A DNA stretch of 19,739 nt from an uncultured Mycoplasmatota bacterium. GTDB lineage: Bacteria; Bacillota_I; Bacilli_A; RF39; UBA660. Below are positions 1-6,542 of this stretch, one piece after another. Numbering within the stretch: the first letter of the stretch is position 1; every line of letters starts with the position of its first letter. The stretch spans positions 1-19,739 of the forward strand of contig URXR01000020.1 of NCBI GenBank assembly GCA_900551925.1. Direction: 5' to 3'. The notes below the pieces were generated by a model that saw nothing but the letters and a program-made list of their open reading frames with translations, was not told where the DNA came from and searched no databases. Both the position numbers and the translations under genes were made by a program.

Positions 1-58
1 CCATAGTAGTCATTAAGATTTCACTTTGAATATTTTTATTTATTGTTATCATTTTCAT
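1..58 (-). CDS. 5' end of an unidentified protein gene (cut by window edge)
   Basis: An ATG at 58-56 opens a minus-strand frame with no stop to the window edge; it reads MKMITINKNIQSEILMTTM. A second in-frame ATG at 52-50 is possible: the sequence AAGTGAT just before it resembles a ribosome site, while the first ATG has only a weak one. An extended -10 element lies about 30 bases upstream. Nineteen residues are too few to assign a family. The 'SEI' segment faintly recalls YigZ/IMPACT N-termini, but the following residues do not fit well, so I give no function. Confidence 0.35.
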   Translation of the reverse strand, partial: MKMITINKNIQSEILMTTM

Positions 59-85
59 CACTTACTTTCTTTATAGTCCTTCTTT

Positions 86-94
86 ATTTTACCA
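86..94 (-). promoter_or_regulatory. Possible extended -10 promoter for the left-edge gene
   Basis: On the minus strand the sequence reads TGGTAAAAT, an extended -10 (TGn before TAAAAT). The -35 position falls in a T-run with no consensus match. The predicted start is near 79, about 20 bases before the candidate ATG. Weak evidence, based on motif and position only. Confidence 0.3.
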
Positions 95-107
95 TATTTT
101 GGAACAT

Positions 108-158
108 AAAAAAAGTAAGGATAGTAAGCTTTTATTTTGGACTATAAAGCATCCTTAC
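108..158 (-). terminator. Intrinsic terminator, minus direction
   Basis: GTAAGGAT (115-122) pairs with ATCCTTAC (151-158), with further partial pairing inside (GCTTTTAT with ATAAAGC). On the minus strand the stem is followed directly by seven T (114-108). No minus-strand gene is visible upstream of it inside the window, so its source transcript is unknown. Confidence 0.6.
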
Positions 159-228
159 GTATTAATTATATTATAAATTTTATAAAAAGAAAAGACTATT
201 AACATAATTTACTTTGTCAACAGTCTGA

Positions 229-256
229 GGATAAATTTAATTTATCCTTTTTCTTT
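229..256 (+). terminator. Intrinsic terminator, plus direction
   Basis: GGATAAAT (229-236) and ATTTATCC (240-247) form an 8-bp stem with a 3-base loop, followed by TTTTTCTTT. A weaker five-base pair, AGACT with AGTCT, lies just upstream. It would end a plus-strand transcript coming from the left, but no plus-strand gene is visible there. Confidence 0.55.
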
Positions 257-259
257 GTC

Positions 260-288
260 TTGAATTAAATTCATATCTATTATATAAT
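260..288 (+). promoter_or_regulatory. Sigma-A promoter of the LCP gene
   Basis: -35 TTGAAT (260-265), a 17-base spacer and -10 TATAAT (283-288). Transcription would start near 295, leaving a very short leader that contains the ribosome site AAGGAGG (301-307), six bases before the LCP ATG at 314. Confidence 0.7.
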
Positions 289-313
289 ATTAATATCATA
301 AAGGAGGCCCATA

Positions 314-2335
314 ATGGACAACGGTACATTATATATAGAAAAACCAAAAAAAAATAAAAAAAATATTATCATAAATATTATTTCAATTATTCCCTTAATA
401 TCAGCAATTTTATTAATGGCTAGTATATATTTAATAAGTGGTGTCGAAAACACTATTAGGTATATAGCAATGATTCTTATTTTTATTATAAACATTGTTA
501 TAATACTTTTTTTAAGAAAACTTGGTAGAAAAGATAAAAAATCTAAATTTACTCTCTTTATTGTTTTATGTCTTGTTTTAGCATTTTTAGAGCTTTTAGT
601 AGGATTCTTTATCTATAAAACTTACAGTACGCTAAATAACATGAATAAAGATGCAATTACCTATACCACCGTAATAGCCACTAAACAAGATAGCAACTTA
701 GAAAAAATAACTGATTTAGAAAATAATAAAATTGGTATAGTAGTAGATGAAACATCTATTGATGGTTATATCATTGGTTTAGAAATAATCGATGAAGAAA
801 ATCTAGAAAAAAATAATGAAATAGTAGAATATACTGATTTTTCATCTTTGGTTAAAGATCTATATAGCGATGAAATTGATGCTATGATAATTAGTAAAAA
901 TTATCCTAGTATGTTCCAAAGTATCAATGAATACAAAAATATTGAAAATGAAACTAAAACAATATATGAAAAATCAAAAACTCTAACTAAAGATGAAATT
1001 GCTGAATATACTGGCGATGAAATGTTAAACTTTAATACTTCTGATAAAATTGATAAACCATTCACTGTTCTAGTCATGGGAATTGACTCTACTGTTGAAA
1101 CCTTAGATAAAAATGCTACTGGTAATGGAGATGCTCTAATGCTTGTAACTTTTAACCCTGACACTTTAAATGCCACTATTCTTAGTATTCCCCGTGATAC
1201 CTATGTCCCAATAGCATGCTTCGAAAATCAAAAAGAAAACAAAATAACTCATGCTGCTTGGAATGGCGAAAGTTGTATGATAAAGACCATTGAAAACTTC
1301 ACTGGAATTAATATTGATTATTATGTAAAAATTAATTTTCAAGGTGTTATAAAACTAGTCGAAGCCTTAAATGGTATCAAAGTTGATGTCCCTCTAGAAT
1401 TTTGTGAATCAAACTCTAAACGTTCAACTAGTTCAGAAAATCTAATCTGCTTAGAAAAAGGTACACAAACCCTAAATGGTGAACAAGCTTTAGCGTTAGC
1501 TAGACATAGAAAAACTTTAACTACTGGAGACTTACAAAGAGGAGTAAATCAACAACTTGTAGTGCAAGGTATATTAAATAAATTAAAAAGTGTTAAAAGC
1601 GCTAATCAACTTCTAACAATTCTAGACACTATAAGTAATAGTATGGATACTAATTTTACTACTAAACAAATCCTATCATTCTATGATATTGCTAAAAATT
1701 TATTCCTTACTAGTACTAGTGATAATCTTATTAACATGCAACAATTATATCTATCTGGAGAAGGACAAATGATTTATGATGAAGGCATGGGAATGGTACT
1801 TTATAACTACATCTTAAACGAACAAAGTTTAGAACAAATAACAACAATTATGAAACAAAACCTTGGTTTAGAAAGTGCTGAACCAATCAAAAAAATGGAC
1901 TTTAATATTGCTGACCCTTATAAATCAGAAACAATTGGCTCTGATGTAACTGAAGCAACAAAAACCTATTCATTACTTCCTAACTTTATCGGAGAAAGCG
2001 AAAGTTATACTACTGGTTGGTTATCTAGTAATGGTGTATCTTATAGTATTGTTACTTCTGATGTTTCATCAGGATCAGGATATTATGACGGACAAGTAAT
2101 AGATCAAAGTCTTCCTGAAGGCAAAAGATTAGATTTAATTTCAGGAGCAGTAACTATCACTGTAGCTAATGTTATCGAAGAAACTGCTACTCCTACTACT
2201 CCAAGTAACCCAACTACCCCAAGTACTACTCAGCCTGAAGAAACCGAAGAGGAAGAAGAAGAACCAAACACACCAATCACACCTGACCCTGATCCACCTG
2301 AAGAGCCTATTCCAAACCTACCATCTGATACATAA
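314..2335 (+). CDS. LytR-CpsA-Psr (LCP) family cell-wall glycopolymer ligase with SBP-like and PASTA-like domains
   Basis: LCP enzymes transfer undecaprenyl-linked glycopolymers such as teichoic acid or capsule to peptidoglycan on the outer membrane face. Three hydrophobic segments lie at about residues 18-42, 50-67 and 78-101. An extracellular part (about 115-215) with 'IATKQDSNLEKITDLENNKI' looks like a solute-binding-type domain. The LCP core spans about 248-420, with GIDS (D258), GNGDAL (D273), SIPRDT (R294), ALARHRK (R397, R399) and TGDLQRG (D406, R409) matching the phosphate- and metal-binding residues of the family. A PASTA-like repeat (about 551-620) precedes a Thr/Pro/Glu tail with no LPXTG signal. 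The three-helix plus accessory-domain plan recalls pneumococcal Cps2A. The 673-residue length is well above single-domain LCPs. Start fixed by AAGGAGG six bases upstream. LCP assignment is sure; the exact polymer substrate is unknown. Confidence 0.93.
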   Translation: MDNGTLYIEKPKKNKKNIIINIISIIPLISAILLMASIYLISGVENTIRYIAMILIFIINIVIILFLRKLGRKDKKSKFTLFIVLCLVLAFLELLVGFFIYKTYSTLNNMNKDAITYTTVIATKQDSNLEKITDLENNKIGIVVDETSIDGYIIGLEIIDEENLEKNNEIVEYTDFSSLVKDLYSDEIDAMIISKNYPSMFQSINEYKNIENETKTIYEKSKTLTKDEIAEYTGDEMLNFNTSDKIDKPFTVLVMGIDSTVETLDKNATGNGDALMLVTFNPDTLNATILSIPRDTYVPIACFENQKENKITHAAWNGESCMIKTIENFTGINIDYYVKINFQGVIKLVEALNGIKVDVPLEFCESNSKRSTSSENLICLEKGTQTLNGEQALALARHRKTLTTGDLQRGVNQQLVVQGILNKLKSVKSANQLLTILDTISNSMDTNFTTKQILSFYDIAKNLFLTSTSDNLINMQQLYLSGEGQMIYDEGMGMVLYNYILNEQSLEQITTIMKQNLGLESAEPIKKMDFNIADPYKSETIGSDVTEATKTYSLLPNFIGESESYTTGWLSSNGVSYSIVTSDVSSGSGYYDGQVIDQSLPEGKRLDLISGAVTITVANVIEETATPTTPSNPTTPSTTQPEETEEEEEEPNTPITPDPDPPEEPIPNLPSDT

Positions 2336-2381
2336 TAAGAAAAAGTACTAAACTACTTTCTGTTTAGTACTTTTTAAATTT
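2334..2381. terminator. Bidirectional terminator shared by LCP and RNase J
   Basis: A perfect 14-bp stem, AAAAAGTACTAAAC (2340-2353) with GTTTAGTACTTTTT (2362-2375), and an 8-base loop. The A-tract on one side and T-tract on the other let it act in both directions between the convergent genes. The RNase J stop codon (2374-2376) lies at its edge. Confidence 0.85.
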
Positions 2382-4020
2382 CTAAAATAACAGTAATTAT
2401 CATTGGTACTGAACCAGTAACTTCATTAAAATAGCTACCAAGTCTTTCCCTAATTTTTACTTTAATTCCTGTAAAATCAACCTTTCTCCCAGAAATACAT
2501 TCCTCTATTACCTCTTTAGATATCTCTTCACTTCTAGAAATAATATCTAAATTATCCTTAACATAGATAAAACCTCTTGTAAGTATCTGTGGATTAGCAA
2601 TAATTTTCTTTGTTTTTCTATCGATTGTAGCACTTACTATAACAATACCATTCTTTGATAAAAGTTCACGATCTTTTAATACTAAATCCCCAATATCATC
2701 AGATTTATTACCATCTATCAATAACTCATCTGCTTCAATTATATCAGTCTTATCTTGAAGTTTTCCATCAATAAAGGTTGCAACTTCTCCATTTAACTTT
2801 AAAATTATATTTTCCGGAACAATACCAGCTTGCTCTGCTACATTAGCATTCATATATTGATAACGATATTCTCCTTTAATTGGAAAATAATACTTAGGAT
2901 TCATTAAATTAATCATTTGCATTAAATCCTCACTAGAAGGATGATGAAGTAAATGATTTTTAAAAGGAAGTGTAACAACATCAACGTCAAGTCTAGATAA
3001 ATCATCCATTATTTTAGCAATTTTCTTTTCATTACCTGGATAAACAGGTTCTGATACAAAAACTGTATCCCCTTCCTTTAAAGAAATATACTTATCATAA
3101 CCATTTATAATTTTTTCTAAAGAAGCATAAGATTTCTCTTTATCATCAGAAATTAAAATAACTACATCTTTATCATTAACATTAGATAAATCTCCAAGCA
3201 TTTCATTATCGAAATGTAAATAATTAAATTCATTAGCATATTTTACTAATTGTTGAAGTCTTTTTCCCATCAAAACTAATTTTCTCTTTGTTCTAGCAAC
3301 TTGATCAAAAATTTCTTGAATTCGATAAACATGTTCTGGAAAAATACTAATAATAATTCTTTCATCAGTCTGATTTAAAATATCCCAAACTTCTTTTGAA
3401 ATACGATGTTTTGGACTAGTATGCCCTTCTCGATAAGCATAACTTGATTCTGCCATTAAACAAAGTACTCCTTGCTTACCAACATAAGCAAGCTTACCTA
3501 TATCAGTTTTATAAGCCCCCAACATAGTAGAATCAAATACAAAATCTGTAGCATACACTATTGCTCCATCATTAGTATAAAGTACAAAAGCTACTGTTTC
3601 TGGAATTGAATGTGTAACCGTAATAGGAAAAATTGAAAAACCTTCAATATCAAGCTTAGAATGAGGTCTAATCTCTTTTAAATTAGTTGCTTCTATATCA
3701 TACTTTTCAAGTTCCATTTTTAAAACAGTCATTGTAAATTTAGTTGCATATACAGGAACATCTTTTAACTCTTCCATCAAATCTGCCATAGCTCCAATAT
3801 TACCATCATGAGCATGTGACAAGAAAATACCTCTTATTTTCTTTTTATTTTTTATTAAATAATCAAATTTCGGAATAATATAATCTACTCCTAACATATT
3901 GCCAGATGGATATTTAAGACCCGCATCAAAAACAAATATATTTTCATCTACATCTACCACATACATGTTTTTGCCATTTTCATTAAGTCCACCTAAAGCA
4001 AAAATTTTTATTTTACTCAT
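2374..4020 (-). CDS. RNase J family protein (metallo-beta-lactamase/beta-CASP) with a degenerate active site
   Basis: RNase J proteins are metal-dependent 5'-3' exonucleases/endonucleases of mRNA decay and rRNA processing. The 548-residue length, N-terminal metallo-beta-lactamase fold, beta-CASP insert and C-terminal domain (from about 450) fit the family throughout. The metal motif HxHxDH reads H69-A-H71-D-G73-N74, so the conserved Asp and last His are Gly and Asn. The HSIP histidine (H137), ATDF aspartate (D159), motif A acid (E191) and motif B histidine (H360) remain, but the motif C histidine (usually PxHGEYR) is lysine (K382). It is therefore probably a J2-like partner or RNA-binding paralogue with reduced or no catalysis; an active RNase J1 would be expected elsewhere. 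The ribosome site AAAGGAG lies 7 bases before the ATG. Confidence 0.88.
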   Translation of the reverse strand: MSKIKIFALGGLNENGKNMYVVDVDENIFVFDAGLKYPSGNMLGVDYIIPKFDYLIKNKKKIRGIFLSHAHDGNIGAMADLMEELKDVPVYATKFTMTVLKMELEKYDIEATNLKEIRPHSKLDIEGFSIFPITVTHSIPETVAFVLYTNDGAIVYATDFVFDSTMLGAYKTDIGKLAYVGKQGVLCLMAESSYAYREGHTSPKHRISKEVWDILNQTDERIIISIFPEHVYRIQEIFDQVARTKRKLVLMGKRLQQLVKYANEFNYLHFDNEMLGDLSNVNDKDVVILISDDKEKSYASLEKIINGYDKYISLKEGDTVFVSEPVYPGNEKKIAKIMDDLSRLDVDVVTLPFKNHLLHHPSSEDLMQMINLMNPKYYFPIKGEYRYQYMNANVAEQAGIVPENIILKLNGEVATFIDGKLQDKTDIIEADELLIDGNKSDDIGDLVLKDRELLSKNGIVIVSATIDRKTKKIIANPQILTRGFIYVKDNLDIISRSEEISKEVIEECISGRKVDFTGIKVKIRERLGSYFNEVTGSVPMIITVILEI

Positions 4021-4069
4021 AAAATCTCCTTTCTTAATTTTTATTTATTACGTAGTAAGAAGCATATAA

Positions 4070-4098
4070 ATTATACCACAAAAATCAAAAACTTACAA
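4070..4098 (-). promoter_or_regulatory. Sigma-A promoter of the RNase J gene
   Basis: On the minus strand: -35 TTGTAA (4098-4093), a 17-base spacer and -10 TATAAT (4075-4070), preceded by TGTGG. It lies immediately after the stop of the AlkD-like gene, so RNase J has its own promoter. An imperfect palindrome around TACGTA (about 4048-4059) lies in the leader. Confidence 0.7.
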
Positions 4099-4100
4099 AT

Positions 4101-4790
4101 TTACTTTCTTAAAAGTTTTAACTGTTCTTTTTGTTTATTATCTAATCTATAAGATTCACAAGCTTTAGTAATTGCTTTATTATATGAAAAATTATTAATT
4201 TTACATCTTTTAAAATAATCTACAGTTTCATCATAAAACTTAACAAAACAAATCGATATAGCCCAGCTAAGAGCCATTGATACATAATAATCATCCAATT
4301 TTATACTATCGAAAATTTTAAAATTATCTTCTAAATACTCTTCTTCTATATAATAATCAAGTATCATTACTAACAAAAATCTAACTTCAAATTCTAAAGA
4401 ACTATTTAAATAACTTAAAATAAAATCTCTCATTTTTTGCTTATTCTTCTTTGTAATTTTAAGACCCGCACAAAAAGTATCGCAAAGACCCCAGTTACTG
4501 ATTAAAGGAATATATAACTTCGAGTACTTAATAACTTCATCAATATCTTTTAAAAAACCAATTAACATACCCTTAATCATGATTTCTTCATAATAATCAT
4601 TTCCTATATTAGAAAAAAGAAAAGAAAATGAATGCTTATCAAATAATTCCTTAGCAAACTTTCTAAGAACAGGAACTCTAACTCCAATAATATTATCCAC
4701 TCCAGGAGATAAATTACTATGAAATTGTTGATATTTTTTATCTTGTAATCTAAACAATTCTTCTCTTACTTCTATTCCTAACTTATTCAT
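4101..4790 (-). CDS. AlkD-like DNA alkylation repair protein (HEAT-like repeats)
   Basis: Helical-repeat proteins of this family (PF08713/COG4912) include DNA glycosylases that remove positively charged alkylated bases; some members (AlkD2 type) may lack glycosylase activity. Family-typical segments visible are 'GVRVPVLRKFAKEL', 'SNWGLCDTFCAGLK', 'VRFLLVMILDYYI' and 'AITKACESYRL'. With the start I chose the product is 229 residues, normal for the family. I use the ATG at 4790 because it overlaps the TGA stop of the upstream transporter gene (ATGA), the usual arrangement for translational coupling, and a GAGGAAAG ribosome site lies before it. A longer frame from 4826 would overlap the transporter gene by 40 bases and adds residues unlike the family. 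Its job beside a metal transporter is not evident. Confidence 0.85.
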   Translation of the reverse strand: MNKLGIEVREELFRLQDKKYQQFHSNLSPGVDNIIGVRVPVLRKFAKELFDKHSFSFLFSNIGNDYYEEIMIKGMLIGFLKDIDEVIKYSKLYIPLISNWGLCDTFCAGLKITKKNKQKMRDFILSYLNSSLEFEVRFLLVMILDYYIEEEYLEDNFKIFDSIKLDDYYVSMALSWAISICFVKFYDETVDYFKRCKINNFSYNKAITKACESYRLDNKQKEQLKLLRK

Positions 4791-5647
4791 TTTTTCGCTT
4801 TCCTCACATCTTCCTCTATTACACAATGACGAATATTAAACTTACTAAGTTTTTTTCTTATATCATCCTTTATTTTTTCCATTTCCTCAATACTTATATC
4901 ACTATCTAATACAATATCTAAAGTAGCATAATTATTAATACCATCCATAGTCCAAATATGAAGTTTTTTTATTTCAACAACCTTATTTTCTTTTAAAAAT
5001 TTCCTTATTTCTGTAACATCAATATTATTAGGGACCTTTTCTAAAAACACATTAAATATTCGATAATAATTCTTTATTACATTTATTAATATAAATATAG
5101 AAATAACTATTGATAATATTGGATCTATCATATAAAATCCAAATATTTTTATAATAACTGCTCCAATTAAAATAACAATCCAACCTAAAACATCTCCAAG
5201 CATTTGTAAATTTACTGCCTTTTCATTTAAGTTATCACTATGAGCAGTCCTTTTTAAAGCAATAAAATTAACTATTGTACCAATAATTGCTAAGAAAATC
5301 ATTCCATTATAATTAACTATTTGGTTATCCATTAAACGTCCTAAGGCATTATAAATTATTATAAAAAGTCCAATCAGCAAGATAGTCGCTGTAATAAAAG
5401 CTCCTAAAACAGAAAAACGTAAATATCCAAAAGTATAATTCTTATTTGGATGCTTTCTAGATTTTTTCTCTAATACCATCGATATTGCTATTGCAATAGC
5501 ATCCCCTAAATCTCTTATACCATTTGATAAAATAGAAATACTATTAGTAAAAATACCCCCTAATAATTCAAATAAAGAAAAAATAGCATTAAGAAAAAAA
5601 GCTAATCTAATATTTTTAATCACATCATAAGTTTTATTCTTCTTCAT
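4787..5647 (-). CDS. Cation diffusion facilitator (CDF) transporter
   Basis: CDF proteins export divalent metals in exchange for protons. The 286 residues hold six membrane helices (about 12-34, 37-58, 78-99, 113-132, 145-168, 170-192) and a cytosolic C-terminal domain (from about 205) with the conserved 'KKLHIWTMDG' (H230) and 'IRHCVIEED' (H274). The 'NPNKNYTFGYLRFS'-type loop after helix 2 is also typical. The transport site usually has His/Asp-xxx-Asp in helices 2 and 5; here helix 2 reads N42-G-I-R45-D-L-G-D49 and helix 5 reads L-Q148-M-L-G-D152. Both expected histidines are therefore Arg and Gln, so metal preference or activity may differ. The ribosome site AGAGGAG lies 7 bases before the ATG. 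Its TGA stop overlaps the ATG of the AlkD-like gene. Confidence 0.9.
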   Translation of the reverse strand: MKKNKTYDVIKNIRLAFFLNAIFSLFELLGGIFTNSISILSNGIRDLGDAIAIAISMVLEKKSRKHPNKNYTFGYLRFSVLGAFITATILLIGLFIIIYNALGRLMDNQIVNYNGMIFLAIIGTIVNFIALKRTAHSDNLNEKAVNLQMLGDVLGWIVILIGAVIIKIFGFYMIDPILSIVISIFILINVIKNYYRIFNVFLEKVPNNIDVTEIRKFLKENKVVEIKKLHIWTMDGINNYATLDIVLDSDISIEEMEKIKDDIRKKLSKFNIRHCVIEEDVRKAKK

Positions 5648-5666
5648 AACTATACTCCTCTACTAT

Positions 5667-5675
5667 ATTATAGCA
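5667..5675 (-). promoter_or_regulatory. Extended -10 promoter of the CDF-alkD pair
   Basis: The minus strand reads TGCTATAAT, a full extended -10, 20-odd bases before the ribosome site AGAGGAG. No good -35 is visible, which extended -10 promoters tolerate. Confidence 0.55.
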
Positions 5676-5680
5676 CAATC

Positions 5681-5717
5681 AAAAAAATAAAAAAGAAACC
5701 TCTACATATTTCTTTTT
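5681..5717 (-). terminator. Weak AU-rich terminator after the PF00882-type gene
   Basis: AAAAAGAAA (5690-5698) pairs with TTTCTTTTT (5709-5717) around a 10-base loop that contains the TAG stop. On the minus strand it is followed by T-rich sequence. The stem has a single G-C pair, so termination may be inefficient. Confidence 0.4.
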
Positions 5718-6376
5718 ATTCCATCTAAAAACTTTAAAATTTGCGCGCAACAAATATCAAATTGCTTATTTAACTCTTCAAGAGACATAACTTTATACTT
5801 ATCACCTAAATGTTTAAAAAACTCTCCTTTTTTCCCTTCCTCAATATCATTGTTAGCATTTTCTATATATTTTTTAATTAAATTTCTATCAAATTTAGCT
5901 TCGTCTATATTAAAAATCTTGTCTATACAATTATAACTTTTAAATTTTTTAACCAGGCCATGTTCGACTAAATACTTATCATAAACATAAAAATCACGAT
6001 GTTTTTCATATCTTATTTTCTCAATAGGCATTAATACTTCCTCATCATGAAACTTTATTCCAATAAGATGAGTATTTTCATCATAAATATAATAATTTTG
6101 AAATACATAACTATTAAAATATCTATCTGTAAGTAAATGAATTAAATAGCCAACCATAACTGGATTTTTTAATGTATTTTTATATTTTAACAAAAACTTA
6201 TAAGGATTAGCAGTACCTTCAATACCTTCCTCACCATTCTTAAAATGACTAATGCGATGCCTCTTATCAATAGTTAAATCCGGAAGAACACTTCCTATCA
6301 TAACCATATCACTATCCAGTTTCAATTTTTCATTAATTCGATTAGCAATCGCCATATGCATTTTATGAGTTGGCAT
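5702..6376 (-). CDS. Zinc-dependent phospholipase C-like (PF00882-type) hydrolase
   Basis: The N-terminus MPTHKMHMAIA, then GSVLPDL, ISHF and GYLIHLLTDRYF give the spaced His/Asp set (H4/H7, D33, H44, H80, D84) of the zinc-dependent phospholipase C/S1-P1 nuclease-like fold. The 224 residues lack a signal peptide or membrane segment, so the protein is probably cytosolic, unlike secreted bacterial phospholipases C. Natural substrates of such small Bacillota members are unknown to me. The start is supported by AGAGGAGAG about 8 bases upstream. It is transcribed away from a LytTR regulator gene, with a tandem 11-bp repeat 12 bases upstream of its -35, so control by that regulator is a reasonable guess. 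Confidence 0.75.
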   Translation of the reverse strand: MPTHKMHMAIANRINEKLKLDSDMVMIGSVLPDLTIDKRHRISHFKNGEEGIEGTANPYKFLLKYKNTLKNPVMVGYLIHLLTDRYFNSYVFQNYYIYDENTHLIGIKFHDEEVLMPIEKIRYEKHRDFYVYDKYLVEHGLVKKFKSYNCIDKIFNIDEAKFDRNLIKKYIENANNDIEEGKKGEFFKHLGDKYKVMSLEELNKQFDICCAQILKFLDGIKRNM

Positions 6377-6406
6377 TTCAATCTCTCCTCTCTAGTAGCG
6401 TTATTA

Positions 6407-6435
6407 ATTATAACATGATATTACTATTTTTTCAA
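6407..6435 (-). promoter_or_regulatory. Sigma-A promoter of the PF00882-type gene
   Basis: On the minus strand: -35 TTGAAA (6435-6430), a 17-base spacer and extended -10 TGTTATAAT ending at 6407. The -10 overlaps an interrupted palindrome (GTTAT, 5 bases, ATAAC). Confidence 0.75.
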
Positions 6436-6447
6436 ATAAACTCACAA

Positions 6448-6469
6448 AACGCAACTTTAACGCAACTTT
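6448..6469. repeat. Exact tandem 11-bp repeat (2 x AACGCAACTTT), candidate operator
   Basis: AACGCAACTTT occurs twice back to back (6448-6458, 6459-6469). Read on the other strand as AAAGTTGCG, each unit resembles LytTR-type half-sites such as that of AgrA (ACAGTTAAG). The pair lies 10 bases from the likely -35 of the plus-strand LytTR gene and 12 bases from the -35 of the minus-strand hydrolase gene. LytTR sites usually repeat every 21-22 bases, so the 11-base period is atypical. The repeat is certain; its function is inferred. Confidence 0.75.
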
Positions 6470-6479
6470 TAAAGATTTA

Positions 6480-6508
6480 TTTACTTGAATTCCCTTTTGT
6501 TATATACT
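6480..6508 (+). promoter_or_regulatory. Probable promoter of the LytTR gene
   Basis: -35 TTTACT (6480-6485), a 17-base spacer and -10 TATACT (6503-6508). The -35 matches consensus at four of six bases, which would suit an activated or autoregulated promoter. Confidence 0.45.
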
Positions 6509-6542
6509 CAAATTACTATCCTTTTTTTGGGAGGCTTTTTTT

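Noticed and set aside
280..495. Minus-strand open frame opposite the LCP gene start
   Set aside because: It covers the LCP promoter and its hydrophobic first segments in the opposite strand, with no ribosome site; its hydrophobic protein reflects AT-rich codons.
901..1176. Minus-strand open frame inside the LCP gene
   Set aside because: It lies fully opposite the conserved LCP catalytic domain and matches no family.
2169..2351. Plus-strand frame of Leu/Lys-rich sequence at the LCP tail
   Set aside because: It is the repetitive Thr/Pro/Glu tail read in another frame.
4791..4826. Longer N-terminus for the AlkD-like protein
   Set aside because: It would overlap the transporter gene and bypass the ATGA coupling start; the added residues are cysteine/arginine-rich and unlike the family.
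4787..5647. TGA read as tryptophan (mollicute code)
   Set aside because: TGA ends the CDF and thiI genes exactly at ATGA overlaps with the next start, and Trp codons checked in several genes are TGG.
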